Source: Phyllobacterium sp. OV277 (lineage in GTDB: Bacteria; Pseudomonadota; Alphaproteobacteria; Rhizobiales; Rhizobiaceae). Taken from it: DNA of 64,000 nucleotides. The notes under the pieces were generated by a model. That model ran no database searches and had not been told where the DNA came from. It saw only the letters and a list, made by a program, of their open reading frames with translations. The stretch is taken from assembly GCF_900104355.1 (NCBI RefSeq), contig NZ_FNIY01000001.1, positions 806,001 to 870,000 of the forward strand, in the 5' to 3' direction. The position numbers and the translations under genes are program-made. This document shows positions 1 to 8,170 of the stretch, piece by piece (position 1 is the first letter of the stretch; each line of letters starts with the position of its first letter).

Positions 1-1
1 G

Positions 2-91
2 ACCTGCATTCTGGCCATCCTCCCCCCGGTCCTCGTCGTTGTCCTGATGCAACGCTGGTTCGTGCGCGGTCTGGTCGAAACGGAGAAATGA
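2..91 (+). CDS. C-terminus of a sugar ABC transporter permease (partial)
   Basis: The window opens inside a gene. Its last 29 codons encode a hydrophobic stretch ending in a QRWFVRGLVETEK-like tail, typical of the second permease (MalG/UgpE type) of carbohydrate ABC importers. The stop is 6 bases before the ATPase start, so the two are almost certainly co-transcribed. The body of the protein lies outside the window, and the assignment rests on this tail plus the neighbour. Confidence 0.7.
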   Translation, partial: TCILAILPPVLVVVLMQRWFVRGLVETEK

Positions 92-97
92 TCTCAC

Positions 98-1168
98 ATG
101 GCAAGTGTTGAACTTACGAATGTCCGCAAGGTTTATGCCGGTGCCGTCGAGGCGGTCAAAGGCGTCGACATCGCAATCAAGGACGGCGCGTTGTGCGTGC
201 TTGTTGGCCCGTCAGGCTGCGGAAAATCGACGCTTCTGCGCATGATTGCCGGATTGGAATCGATCACTGACGGTACGGTCAAGATCGACAACAAGGTCGT
301 CAATGATCTCGGACCGGCCGAGCGCGATATCGCCATGGTCTTCCAGAATTATGCGCTTTATCCGCATATGAAAGTCTATGACAATATGGCTTATGGCCTG
401 CGCAACCGCGGCATGCCGAAGGATCAGATTGACAAGCGGGTGCGTGAGGCAGCCGCGACCCTCGAACTCACGCATCTTCTCGAGCGCCGCCCGAAGGAAC
501 TGTCAGGTGGCCAGCGCCAGCGCGTGGCCATGGGCCGTGCCATCGTACGCAACCCGAAAGTGTTTCTCTTTGACGAGCCGCTTTCTAATCTGGATGCCAA
601 GCTGCGCGGTCAGATGCGTGTCGAAATCAAGAACCTGCAGCGCCAGCTCGGCGTGACCAGCGTTTATGTCACCCATGATCAGTTGGAGGCGATGACGCTC
701 GCCGACATTCTTGTGGTGATGAATGCCGGTGCTGTCGAACAGATTGGCGCGCCACTGGATATCTACGAAAAGCCTGCCAGCACATTCGTGGCAAGCTTTA
801 TCGGCGCCCCGCCAATGAACCTTATTCCGGTGACATCAGACGGTTCGGGATTGATCCTGAAAGACGGCACCCGGATCGGCGCGCAGGGTCTTGCGGTGAC
901 CGACAAGGACGCAATCATCGGTTTCCGTCCGGAAGATCTGGAAGTTGCCACCGGGACCGAGTCGCATGTTGGCGGCCTTTTGCTTGACCTCAAAGTGCTC
1001 GGTGTCGAGCCTGTCGGTGCGGAAAGCTATGTCTATGGCATTATCGGCGGCGAACGGGTTGTCGTCCGGGTTGCAGGTCGTTCGGTATCACAGCCCGATG
1101 ATCATCTCAGGGTCATCATCCCCAAGGAAAAGCTGCACCTTTTTGGCGGCAACGGGAAGCGCCTCTAA
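98..1168 (+). CDS. Sugar ABC transporter ATP-binding protein (UgpC/MalK type)
   Basis: A cytoplasmic ATPase energising a binding-protein-dependent carbohydrate importer. Walker [10 protein letters not shown] lies at about residues 37-45. The signature [10 protein letters not shown], Walker [14 protein letters not shown] and the switch region VTHDQLEA follow in order. From about residue 235 there is a C-terminal TOBE/MOI-type regulatory domain, as in MalK and UgpC. At 356 aa the length is normal for this subfamily. A GGAGA sequence sits before the start, overlapping the end of the upstream permease gene. The solute is not predictable, because the binding protein lies outside the window. Confidence 0.93.
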   Translation: MASVELTNVRKVYAGAVEAVKGVDIAIKDGALCVLVGPSGCGKSTLLRMIAGLESITDGTVKIDNKVVNDLGPAERDIAMVFQNYALYPHMKVYDNMAYGLRNRGMPKDQIDKRVREAAATLELTHLLERRPKELSGGQRQRVAMGRAIVRNPKVFLFDEPLSNLDAKLRGQMRVEIKNLQRQLGVTSVYVTHDQLEAMTLADILVVMNAGAVEQIGAPLDIYEKPASTFVASFIGAPPMNLIPVTSDGSGLILKDGTRIGAQGLAVTDKDAIIGFRPEDLEVATGTESHVGGLLLDLKVLGVEPVGAESYVYGIIGGERVVVRVAGRSVSQPDDHLRVIIPKEKLHLFGGNGKRL

Positions 1169-1183
1169 GGCGTTTTAGAGAGA

Positions 1184-1218
1184 TCACTCCCCTCTACCAT
1201 CAAGGCAGAAGGGAGTGA
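1184..1218. terminator. Bidirectional hairpin between convergent genes
   Basis: A 12-bp inverted repeat (1184-1195 with 1207-1218, one mismatch) lies between the converging ends of the ABC ATPase gene and metQ. It lacks a long T tract. Position and symmetry suggest a shared transcription terminator. Confidence 0.6.
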
Positions 1219-1227
1219 GATTATCAT

Positions 1228-2010
1228 TTACCAGGCTGGAACAGCAGCACCCTTGTACTTGTCCAGGATGAACTGCTTGACCGGGTCGGAATGGTAGGAT
1301 TCGATCAGCGTCTTGACCCAAGGCTTATCCTTGTCGGCTTTACGAACGGCGATCAGATTGACGTAAGGTGCCTTTTCGCCTTCCTTCAGGATCGGGTCCT
1401 TCATCGGATCAAGACCAGCTTCAAGCGCATAATTGGTGTTGATCGCGGCGGCATCGACATCATCGATCGAACGCGGCAGCTGGGCTGCATCGAGCTCGAC
1501 GAACTTGAAGTTCTTCTTGTTCTCGACGATATCGGCAAGCGTGACTTTAAGGCCGGAACCTTCCTTCAGCTTGATGGCGCCTTTATCCGCGATGATGAGC
1601 AGCGCGCGGCCGCCATTGGTCGGATCGTTCGGAATGGCAATGGTTGCACCATCGGCCAGTTCATCAAAGCTCTTCACCTTCTTCGAATAAACGCCCATCG
1701 GGAAATTTACCGTGTAGGCGACATCAACCAGATCAAATTTGCGGTCGGCAATCTGGTTGTCGAGATAGGGCTTGTGCTGGAACGAGTTGGCATCAAGCTC
1801 GCCATCGTTCAGCGCCTGATTGGGCACGACATAGTCGGAAAATTCGAAAATCTCGATATCAAGGCCCTTTGGCTTGGCGATTTCCTTGACCTTTTCCATG
1901 ATCTGCGCGTGTTCGCCGGGCGTCACGCCAATCTTGATCGTTTCGGCAAGCGCACTGGTGGCGCTGAGAATTGCCGCCAGCGCAGCCGTGGCGAGGATTT
2001 TCTTCAACAT
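1228..2010 (-). CDS. metQ: Methionine ABC transporter substrate-binding protein
   Basis: The periplasmic D/L-methionine-binding component of MetNIQ (NlpA family, 260 aa). The ATG at 2010 is preferred over an in-frame start 21 bases upstream. It follows a GGAGAG ribosome site and begins the signal peptide MLKKILATAALAAILSATSA. Cleavage after ALA fits signal peptidase I. No lipobox cysteine is present, so unlike the E. coli protein this one should be soluble rather than a lipoprotein. The family core TIKIGVTPGEH and the YLDNQ and DPTNGGRAL segments are intact. It is the last gene of metN-metI-metQ. Confidence 0.95.
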   Translation of the reverse strand: MLKKILATAALAAILSATSALAETIKIGVTPGEHAQIMEKVKEIAKPKGLDIEIFEFSDYVVPNQALNDGELDANSFQHKPYLDNQIADRKFDLVDVAYTVNFPMGVYSKKVKSFDELADGATIAIPNDPTNGGRALLIIADKGAIKLKEGSGLKVTLADIVENKKNFKFVELDAAQLPRSIDDVDAAAINTNYALEAGLDPMKDPILKEGEKAPYVNLIAVRKADKDKPWVKTLIESYHSDPVKQFILDKYKGAAVPAW

Positions 2011-2039
2011 TTTACTCTCCTGTTTTAACAAAACTCAAT

Positions 2040-2705
2040 TCAGCGGGGACGAATGCGCTTGTCGAACTGCCGCGCCAACCGGTCGCCAGCGCTTTGGACA
2101 AGTTGAACAAGCACGATCAGCACAAGAACCACGACAGCCATCACGTCAGGCATGAAACGTTGATAGCCATAACGAATGCCGAGATCGCCCAGACCTCCAC
2201 CACCAACGGCGCCGACCATGGCTGAATAACCGATCAGGCTGACAATGGTCAGTGTTAACGCCGATGCAATACCGGGCCGCGCTTCCGCCAGCAGAACCTT
2301 GAACACGATCTGAACCGGGCTTGCCCCCATAGCGCGGGCCGCTTCCGTCAATCCCGGATCAACTTCGCGGATCGCCGATTCAACCAGCCGCGCAATAAAG
2401 GGAATGGTTGCAATGGTCAGCGGAACAATAGCCGCCGTCGTGCCGATTGAGGTTCCGGCAATCATCCGCGTGAATGGGATAATGGCAACAACGAGAATGA
2501 TGAAGGGTGTCGAGCGGGCGGCATTGACGATAAGCCCCAGCACCTTGTTGACCGAAGGCGCGGCAAACAGCTCGCCCCGCTCACTGGTCGCCAGAAAAAC
2601 GCCCAGCGGAATACCAAACAACGAACCAATGAGGCCGGCCACTGCAACCATATAAAGCGTCTGGCCCATGGACTTCAAAAGCAGTGCGAAAATATCAGCG
2701 GACAT
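2040..2705 (-). CDS. metI: Methionine ABC transporter permease
   Basis: The inner-membrane permease of the methionine importer, 221 aa with about five membrane helices. The EAA loop ([25 protein letters not shown]) contacts MetN. The ATG at 2705 has GGAGG nine bases upstream. It overlaps the end of metN by 11 bases in another frame, which indicates translational coupling. The longer ORF beginning at 2732 lies wholly inside metN and is not supported by a ribosome site. Confidence 0.95.
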   Translation of the reverse strand: MSADIFALLLKSMGQTLYMVAVAGLIGSLFGIPLGVFLATSERGELFAAPSVNKVLGLIVNAARSTPFIILVVAIIPFTRMIAGTSIGTTAAIVPLTIATIPFIARLVESAIREVDPGLTEAARAMGASPVQIVFKVLLAEARPGIASALTLTIVSLIGYSAMVGAVGGGGLGDLGIRYGYQRFMPDVMAVVVLVLIVLVQLVQSAGDRLARQFDKRIRPR

Positions 2706-3807
2706 AACCGACAACCTCCGATGACAGGCCATGATCGGCGAGAAAGCGTCGGGCCTCGACTATCCTTGCCTCATCGGCCAGCAGTGAAACAACCAGCATA
2801 CCAAAAGGACGACCGGCAATCTCGTCAACCGCACCCGCCATAATATTGACCTCAATACCAAGATCGCTGCCGAGCCGTGCAAGCATCGGCTCTGTCGCAT
2901 TCTCACCCTTGAAGATGATGCGAAGAATCGTTCGCAGACCCGGCTCTGGCTCTTCCACCATCTGCCGCGTCAGAAACTCCGGCAGGTGCAGACCTGCGAG
3001 ACCGCCGAGCAGCGAACGCGTGGTTGCATGGGTATGACCGGTGAAAACATCGAAGGTTGGCCCCTGCTCGACAATGCGCCCGCCATCGATAACCGCCACA
3101 TGATCAGCGATGGTTTTGATCACTTCCATCTCGTGGGTAATCAGAAGAACCGTAAGGCCAAGCTCCCTGTTGATCGTCTTGAGCAGGGCAAGAATGGAAC
3201 GTGTCGTTTCCGGATCGAGCGCCGACGTCGCCTCATCCGACAAAAGCAGTTTTGGTTCCGTTGCCAAAGCACGGGCAATACCAATGCGCTGCTTTTGCCC
3301 TCCTGAAAGTTCGGATGGGTAACGGTTGCGTTTGTCTGAGAGACCAACAAGATCAAGCAGCGGTGTCACGCGCTTTTCAATAGTCTGTCTATCGATACCG
3401 GCGATCTCGAGCGGCAGCGCAATATTGTCGAACGCTGTGCGCGACGAAAGCAGATTGAAATGCTGGAAGATCATGCCGATTGAGCGGCGCACGTCTCGCA
3501 AGCTTTTCTCGTCAAGCTCGGCAATGTTCACACCATCAACAATGACGCGGCCCGCGGTGGGTTTCTCCAGCCCGTTGACCAGCCGGATCAATGTGGATTT
3601 GCCCGCACCCGAGCGCCCGATAATGCCTGTCACGGAACCGCGCGGGACCGTGAGATCAACACCATCCAGCGCCGCGACTTCCGCGCTGGTGCGCCCCGCA
3701 GCAAACCGCTTGGAAACACTTTCAAACACCACCATGGGATTTGCCGCTTTGGCCAACCCCTTGTCAGCAGCCTCTCCCGTCTTTTGTACCAACGTTGTCA
3801 TACTCAT
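2695..3807 (-). CDS. metN: Methionine ABC transporter ATP-binding protein
   Basis: The ATPase of the methionine importer, 370 aa. Walker [10 protein letters not shown] lies at about residues 64-72. The signature [15 protein letters not shown] and Walker [13 protein letters not shown] follow. The C-terminal NIL domain (about residues 285-365) binds methionine and mediates transinhibition in the E. coli protein. The first 25 residues before [12 protein letters not shown] are longer than usual. Either of two near-adjacent ATG codons (3807 or 3801) could be used. It heads metN-metI-metQ. A 16-bp palindrome lies about 140 bases upstream. Confidence 0.95.
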   Translation of the reverse strand: MSMTTLVQKTGEAADKGLAKAANPMVVFESVSKRFAAGRTSAEVAALDGVDLTVPRGSVTGIIGRSGAGKSTLIRLVNGLEKPTAGRVIVDGVNIAELDEKSLRDVRRSIGMIFQHFNLLSSRTAFDNIALPLEIAGIDRQTIEKRVTPLLDLVGLSDKRNRYPSELSGGQKQRIGIARALATEPKLLLSDEATSALDPETTRSILALLKTINRELGLTVLLITHEMEVIKTIADHVAVIDGGRIVEQGPTFDVFTGHTHATTRSLLGGLAGLHLPEFLTRQMVEEPEPGLRTILRIIFKGENATEPMLARLGSDLGIEVNIMAGAVDEIAGRPFGMLVVSLLADEARIVEARRFLADHGLSSEVVGYVR

Positions 3808-3945
3808 TTGCGCTGCACTTGCAGCCGCCCTGTTGTCTGTTTGCGACTGTCTATACCGATCAGGTCGAGATTTCGATAGGGCCTGCGGACAAGCATGAAC
3901 ATTTTCGACGGAAGAAATATTGATTTCATCGAACTGTGGTCTGAA

Positions 3946-3961
3946 TTGTTCTCATGAACAA
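3946..3961. promoter_or_regulatory. 16-bp palindrome upstream of metN
   Basis: TTGTTC-TCAT-GAACAA is a perfect inverted repeat in the AT-rich region before metN. It could be a repressor operator for metNIQ or a promoter-proximal stem. No SAM riboswitch consensus was recognised in the metN leader. Confidence 0.35.
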
Positions 3962-4087
3962 CGCAGTTTTCTTGCCACTTTAGTTATAAATAACTATTAA
4001 AAACAACCACTTACCTCACTAGATTCAACTCTGCATTTCTGGCAAGGCCGGATGAAAACAGGCAATGCATTGAGCAGGCGTTCTACA

Positions 4088-4195
4088 CGCAATCCGTTTG
4101 AGGGTGAAGCAGCACGCACTGAGCCAGCCGGTGTATCGAGAAGATGGGCCTCTCGACCGCGGCAACGGCCTTGCTCTCAAATCTGGAGGTGCTCT
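4088..4195 (+). promoter_or_regulatory. Foldable leader before the first 29-aa ORF
   Basis: Complementary segments make a plausible multi-stem RNA. TTTGAG (4097-4102) pairs with CTCAAA (4176-4181), which closes the structure just before the GGAGG at 4185. TCGAGA (4136-4141) pairs with TCTCGA (4151-4156) around a 9-nt loop. AGCAC (4111-4115) could instead pair with GTGCT (4189-4193), which would cover the ribosome site. The same leader recurs at 4513-4620 with a single base change. This conservation and the alternative pairing suggest translational control, but no fold was computed. Confidence 0.4.
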
Positions 4196-4285
4196 ATGCG
4201 GTATAAACCGTTTAGCGTCACGCTAGTGGTGAAAAGAACCCAGACAGGCTGGCAGCTGATCGTCCGGGTTCAATTCAAAACCTAG
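4196..4285 (+). CDS. Small basic protein, 29 aa (copy 1), unknown function
   Basis: The 29-codon ORF begins MRYKPFSVTLVVKRTQTGWQ. It starts six bases after a perfect GGAGG (4185-4189). The pattern of alternating hydrophobic residues around a KRTQTGW turn resembles a small beta hairpin. There is no signal peptide or membrane helix. The same frame, start and length recur in the second copy with conservative changes. An in-frame ATG at 4052 would extend it to 77 aa, but that extension is not conserved in copy 2. It could be a genuine micro-protein, or coding-like sequence within a structured RNA. Confidence 0.5.
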   Translation: MRYKPFSVTLVVKRTQTGWQLIVRVQFKT

Positions 4286-4292
4286 TCCCGGA

Positions 4293-4312
4293 GGACGGGC
4301 GAAAGTCCGTCC
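4293..4312 (+). other. GAAA-tetraloop hairpin, copy 1
   Basis: GGACGGGC-GAAA-GTCCGTCC forms an 8-bp stem with a GNRA tetraloop seven bases after the 29-codon ORF. There is no T tract, so it is not a textbook intrinsic terminator. It may be an mRNA 3' stabiliser or part of a larger RNA. Confidence 0.6.
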
Positions 4313-4620
4313 CTCACTCCAGAACCTTACAACACCTCATCGGGAATTCCAACCAACCACAGGTTTCAGATCATACTTTCAAGTGGCATGAGATACCTTC
4401 AACTTTAGTTCCAAACTTCCTTGTTAGAACAACCGCTTACCTCAAAAGATTCAACTCTGCATTTCTGGCGCGGCTTCGAAAAAGCAGGCAGCGTTGAGCA
4501 GGCGTTTTTACGCGCAATCCGTTTGAGGGTGAAGCAGCACGCACTGAGCCAGCCGGTGTATCGAGAAGATGGGCCTCTCGACTGCGGCAACGGCCTTGCT
4601 CTCAAATCTGGAGGTGCTCT

Positions 4621-4710
4621 ATGCGGTACAAACCGTTTAGCGTCACGCTAGTGGTGAAAAGAACCCGGACCGGCTGGACGCTGATGTTCCGGGTTCAATT
4701 CACTAGCTAG
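4621..4710 (+). CDS. Small basic protein, 29 aa (copy 2), unknown function
   Basis: A paralogue of the 4196-4285 ORF, beginning MRYKPFSVTLVVKRTRTGWT. It has the same GGAGG ribosome site at the same spacing. Differences include Q15R, Q20T, I22M and V23F, plus the last two residues. Reading frame and length are kept. GAACCC (4661-4666) and GGGTTC (4691-4696) inside the ORF remain complementary in both copies, so RNA structure may also be under selection. Function unknown. Confidence 0.5.
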   Translation: MRYKPFSVTLVVKRTRTGWTLMFRVQFTS

Positions 4711-4714
4711 AACA

Positions 4715-4740
4715 GAGGGACGGGCGAAAGTCCGTCCCTC
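4715..4740 (+). other. GAAA-tetraloop hairpin, copy 2
   Basis: The same hairpin as in copy 1, here with an 11-bp stem (4715-4725 with 4730-4740). The extra outer pairs are formed by bases that differ from copy 1, so the stem is kept while the sequence changes. It lies five bases after the ORF stop. Confidence 0.6.
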
Positions 4741-4795
4741 ACTCCAGAACCTTACAACACCTCAACCATATTTCCAACCAACCACAGGTTTCAGA

Positions 4796-6103
4796 TTAGG
4801 CTGCAAGTGCAAGTTTTGATGCGTTCAGGCCACGCTCCAGATCGTCGAGAATATCGTCGATATGTTCGATGCCAACCGAAAGGCGAATATACCCTTCAGA
4901 AACACCACTTGCGCGTTGCTCGTCCGGTGAAAGCTGGGAGTGTGTGGTTGTGGCTGGATGAATGGCGAGGCTTCGCACATCGCCGATATTGGCAACATGA
5001 TAGAAAAGTTCGAGCGCTTCAATGAATTTGCGCCCGGCCTGCAAACCGCCTTTCAGCTCGAAACCGACCAGACCACCGAAACTGCCGGAAAGGTATTTTT
5101 CCGCCCGTTCGCGATCGATCCCGCTCTGCTGGGATGGATGGATAACCTTGGCAATCTCCGGTCGCTTTGCAAGAAAATCCGCAACCTTCTTGGCATTTTC
5201 CACATGACGCTCAAGCCGCAGCGCCAGCGTCTCGATCCCCTGTATCGTCTGGAAAGCATTAAAAGGTGAAAGCGCTGCACCGAGGTCACGCAACAGTGTC
5301 ACGCGCGCCTTGATGATATAGGCCACCGGACCAATGGGCTTGACGGCGTCTGTCCAGACCGCACCATGATAGCTTGGATCAGGCGTATTGAGCGCGGGCT
5401 GACGTTCCGGAAATTTCTCCCAGTCGAACTGGCCGCCATCGACGATGATGCCACCGATGGAAGTGCCATGGCCGCCCAGATATTTGGTGGTGGAATAAAC
5501 GACGATAGCAGCGCCATGCTGCAAAGGGCGCGCAATCAGCGGTGCCGCCGTATTGTCTACGATCAGCGGAATGCCATATTCGCGGCCGATGGCGGCAACT
5601 TCGGCGATTGGAAATACAGTCAGCTTCGGATTGGGGAGTGTCTCTGCATAATAGGCGCGGGTTCGCTCATCCGTCGCCCGGCGAAACGCTTCCGGATCTT
5701 GAGGATCAACAAAGCGCACTTCGATCCCTTGATCCTTCAGCGTATTGGCAAAGAGATTCCATGTGCCACCATAAAGATCGGTGGAGCTGACGATATTGTC
5801 ACCTGAACGCGCAAGGTTCTGGACAGCAATCGCCGAAGCCGCCTGCCCTGAGGCAACCGCGAGTGCGGCAATGCCACCATCAAGTGCCGCAATTCGCTTT
5901 TCCAGCACATCAGTCGTCGGGTTACCAATGCGCGTATAGATATTGCCGAGTTCCTTCAACGCGAAGAGATTGGCTGCATGTTCCGTATCGCGAAACTGAT
6001 AGGATGTGGTTTGGTAGATTGGCACTGCCACGGCACCGGTTGCGGGATCAGCCCGCCAGCCGGCATGCAGGGCGATAGTCTCAGGATGCAAATGGACTGC
6101 CAT
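4796..6103 (-). CDS. metY: O-acetylhomoserine aminocarboxypropyltransferase (sulfhydrylase)
   Basis: A PLP enzyme of the Cys/Met metabolism family, 435 aa. It makes homocysteine (or methionine with methanethiol) from O-acetylhomoserine and sulfide. The motif VYSTTKYLGGHGTSIGG holds the PLP-binding lysine. The start HPETIALHAGWRADPATGAVAVPIYQTTSYQF is characteristic of MetY rather than MetZ. AAGGAC eight bases before the ATG serves as ribosome site. Synteny with the methionine importer metNIQ, though separated by the tandem element, supports a methionine supply role. Confidence 0.93.
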   Translation of the reverse strand: MAVHLHPETIALHAGWRADPATGAVAVPIYQTTSYQFRDTEHAANLFALKELGNIYTRIGNPTTDVLEKRIAALDGGIAALAVASGQAASAIAVQNLARSGDNIVSSTDLYGGTWNLFANTLKDQGIEVRFVDPQDPEAFRRATDERTRAYYAETLPNPKLTVFPIAEVAAIGREYGIPLIVDNTAAPLIARPLQHGAAIVVYSTTKYLGGHGTSIGGIIVDGGQFDWEKFPERQPALNTPDPSYHGAVWTDAVKPIGPVAYIIKARVTLLRDLGAALSPFNAFQTIQGIETLALRLERHVENAKKVADFLAKRPEIAKVIHPSQQSGIDRERAEKYLSGSFGGLVGFELKGGLQAGRKFIEALELFYHVANIGDVRSLAIHPATTTHSQLSPDEQRASGVSEGYIRLSVGIEHIDDILDDLERGLNASKLALAA

Positions 6104-6261
6104 GGTTTTCGTCCTTGTGTTGGTGACGGATTAATCACCTGTGACACTAGGAGAACTTGCAAAAGCGGGACACGCAGACTGTTTCTTATTTAAGCTGGTT
6201 CCGGCAATCCTATGCTAAAAACACAGTAGAACAATCCAATCCATGCCGGTGGGCCGCAAGC

Positions 6262-6295
6262 AAAGCCGGAAATGGAGAATTCCATTCCCGGCTTT
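6262..6295 (-). terminator. Hairpin terminator of the flavin oxidoreductase gene
   Basis: A long inverted repeat lies 22 bases downstream of the minus-strand gene ending at 6317. AAAGCCGG-x-AATGGA pairs with TCCATT-x-CCGGCTTT with one internal mismatch. On the minus strand the stem ends in TTT. Confidence 0.7.
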
Positions 6296-6316
6296 ACGAA
6301 AATCAATAATTTGAGA

Positions 6317-7414
6317 TTACGCGGCCCGATAGCGTTCCAGCCAATGGGCATAGGGAGATGGCAAAACCCATGACGGCTTTTCGACACCAAGTTCCTTGGC
6401 GGCACGGAAAGGCCAATGCGGATCAGTCAGCAACGGACGGGCCAGCATGACCAGATCAACCTTGCCTTCCCGTACCAGCGCATCCGCTTCCTGCGGGGTG
6501 CTGATGTACCAGGATGTGGAGGCTGGCAGACCGGTTTCGCGGCGAACCCGTTCTGCGACTGGTCCAAGGAATGCCGGACCCCATGGAATGCTGGTCTTGC
6601 CAAGCGAGAAGCCCATGCTGACATCGATAAAATCAAGGCCATTGTCTTTCAACAATTTGACAAGCTCAATGGCTTCGCTGAGCGTCTTCTCGTCCTGTCC
6701 ATCATATTCGATAACGCCGAGGCGGGCTGTGAGTGGCAGGTTTTCAGGCCAGACAGCCCGAACAGCGCGAACGGTTTCGATCAGAAAACGGCTGCGGTTT
6801 TCAAAACTGCCACCATATTCGTCTGTGCGCTTGTTGGAGTGCTCAGACAGAAAACTCTGGGCGAGATAACCATGGGCGAAGTGCAGTTCCAGCCATTCAA
6901 AACCGACGGCAAGCGCCCGCTTCGCGCTATCAACAAATGCCTGCTGTACCCGCTCGATATCAGCCTTGGTCATTGCGCGCGGAACCTTTGGAAGTCCTCC
7001 CCCATAGGCAACCGCCGATGGTGCAATAGTCTCCCAGCCACGTGCGTCATCTTCGGCAATATGGTCATCGCCTTCCCATGGGCGATTGGCACTGGCCTTG
7101 CGTCCCGCATGGGCAATCTGAATGCCCGGAACGGCGCCCGCATCCTTAATGGTCTGCACCGCAGGCGCAAACGCCTTTGCCTGTTCGTCATTCCAAAGCC
7201 CGGCGCAACCCGGCGTAATACGGCCCTCCGGCGAGACGGCTGTTGCCTCAACAATCACCAGCCCGGAACCACCACGCGCCAGCCCACCGAGGTGAACGTG
7301 ATGCCAATTGTTGATCACGCCATCATTTGCCGAATACTGGCACATGGGCGACACCGCGATTCGGTTACGCAATGTCACATCCTTCAAAGTGAAGGGGTCG
7401 AAGAGAGAGGCCAT
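6317..7414 (-). CDS. NADH:flavin oxidoreductase, old yellow enzyme family (YqjM type)
   Basis: An FMN-dependent ene-reductase, 365 aa. The N-terminal SPMCQYSA carries the cysteine (Cys25) that tunes FMN in the YqjM class. ELHFAHGYLAQSFLS and NKRTDEYGGSFENRSRF are the conserved substrate- and FMN-binding segments. Members reduce alpha,beta-unsaturated carbonyls and often respond to electrophile stress. It is transcribed divergently from an ArsR-family gene, with a palindromic operator between them. The physiological substrate is unknown. Confidence 0.92.
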   Translation of the reverse strand: MASLFDPFTLKDVTLRNRIAVSPMCQYSANDGVINNWHHVHLGGLARGGSGLVIVEATAVSPEGRITPGCAGLWNDEQAKAFAPAVQTIKDAGAVPGIQIAHAGRKASANRPWEGDDHIAEDDARGWETIAPSAVAYGGGLPKVPRAMTKADIERVQQAFVDSAKRALAVGFEWLELHFAHGYLAQSFLSEHSNKRTDEYGGSFENRSRFLIETVRAVRAVWPENLPLTARLGVIEYDGQDEKTLSEAIELVKLLKDNGLDFIDVSMGFSLGKTSIPWGPAFLGPVAERVRRETGLPASTSWYISTPQEADALVREGKVDLVMLARPLLTDPHWPFRAAKELGVEKPSWVLPSPYAHWLERYRAA

Positions 7415-7467
7415 ACTGTTACTCCGGTTTAAAAATCTTTTGGCTCCGCGCCAATCATATTTCTATA

Positions 7468-7485
7468 GTTCGATATAATTCGAAC
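7468..7485. promoter_or_regulatory. Palindromic operator between OYE and arsR-family genes
   Basis: GTTCGA-TATAAT-TCGAAC is a perfect 6-bp-arm inverted repeat in the 108-bp divergent region. Its centre, TATAAT, is a consensus -10 hexamer for the regulator gene. A bound dimer would block that promoter and probably the one facing the reductase gene. Confidence 0.6.
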
Positions 7486-7522
7486 AATAGCAATACACAA
7501 AATTTTGTGCTAGAAAGAGTTT

Positions 7523-7825
7523 ATGAGAGAATATCGTCACCCCCAGATCACCGAAGTGCAACTCGAGTCTGTGCTTTACGCCTTGAGCGACCCCATCCGC
7601 CTGTCGATTGTTCGACAGCTTGCGCGAGAGGGTGAAGCAAGCTGCGCAGCGCTTGAAAACGGGCGCCCGAAATCCAGCGTGTCGCATCATTTTCGCGTGC
7701 TGCGCGAAGCTGGCATTATCAAGACACGCAATGACGGAACGTCCCGCATCAATGAGTTGCGCGATAATGAACTCGCCGAGGTTTTCCCCGGTTTGCTGCC
7801 TGCAATTCTCGCAGTACGCAGCTAG
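7523..7825 (+). CDS. ArsR-family transcriptional regulator
   Basis: A 100-aa winged-helix repressor. The HTH region is LSDPIRLSIVRQLARE followed by SSVSHHFRVLREAGIIKTRNDG, typical of ArsR/SmtB. The only cysteine (in EASCAALE) is in the fold region used for redox or metal sensing in some members. No classical CVC metal site is present, so a thiol or electrophile switch is possible. Divergence from the ene-reductase gene and the shared palindrome suggest that it controls that gene and itself. Confidence 0.88.
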   Translation: MREYRHPQITEVQLESVLYALSDPIRLSIVRQLAREGEASCAALENGRPKSSVSHHFRVLREAGIIKTRNDGTSRINELRDNELAEVFPGLLPAILAVRS

Positions 7826-8170
7826 GAGATTTCTGCGCGTCCAAAGGGAGCGAGCAACCAACTGTGAGCTGCTGGCGCCCGTAAGCAGTGGGATACGCAA
7901 CAAATTCGTCGTGTATTCTGGTTATACCTTGTTTTATTACAAATATTGACCTCGTAAGCCTTACTTTTTACTTATGACAAGTATCCATCTGTCGATTTAC
8001 AGGTGGGGATTACAAAACATTTTGCCGGGAATGCAATATTGCTGCGGCATAAACCATAGAACCATAAAGACATTGGTAACTATTATAAAAAATGGTAAGC
8101 AAATTAACCAATGCCGAACGTAATAAAAATAGCATAGGGAAATATGAACTCGCCTGTCTGAGGTCCGTGG
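7826..8170. other. AT-rich intergenic region before the GGDEF-EAL gene
   Basis: This stretch holds no gene I can support. It is AT-rich from about 7920. The last 60 bases probably hold the promoter of the downstream gene. A five-codon ORF (8144-8161) precedes that gene's GTG start but has no independent support. Confidence 0.4.

Larger units (their letters stand above)
3978..4371 (+). repeat. Tandem element, copy 1 (425 bp period)
   Basis: The first of two direct copies lying between metN and metY. Both begin at ACTTTAGTT and end at AGGTTTCAGAT. The core 4088-4241 matches 4513-4666 in the other copy at 152 of 154 positions. The flanks are more diverged. Each copy contains, in order, a foldable leader, a GGAGG ribosome site, a 29-codon ORF and a GAAA-loop hairpin. 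No transposase or terminal inverted repeat is visible. I do not recognise the element. Confidence 0.85.
4402..4796 (+). repeat. Tandem element, copy 2
   Basis: The second copy of the 425-bp-period element. Its right end coincides with the stop codon of metY, so the duplication fills the whole metN-metY interval. Compared with copy 1, the leader and first half of the ORF are nearly invariant. The second half of the ORF carries most of the substitutions. Confidence 0.85.

Noticed and set aside
1228-2010. MetQ as a lipoprotein
   Set aside because: No lipobox cysteine follows the signal peptide. The cleavage site ALA-ET fits signal peptidase I.
3808-4100. SAM-type riboswitch in the metN or metY leaders
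   Set aside because: The methionine context made this worth checking on the minus strand. No SAM-II, SAM-I or SAH consensus segments were found in the metN leader or in the 6104-6200 leader of metY.
4052-4195. Extended 77-aa form of the first small ORF
   Set aside because: The upstream ATG and its frame are not kept in copy 2. Only the 29-codon part with GGAGG is shared.
4236-4280. tRNA-like T-arm (GGGTTCAATTC) in both tandem element copies
   Set aside because: The sequence resembles a T-loop, but no matching T-stem, acceptor or anticodon arm surrounds it. The GAACCC/GGGTTC pairing explains it better.
8144-8161. Five-codon upstream ORF before the GGDEF-EAL gene
   Set aside because: It is too short to distinguish from chance, and its ribosome site is poorly spaced.
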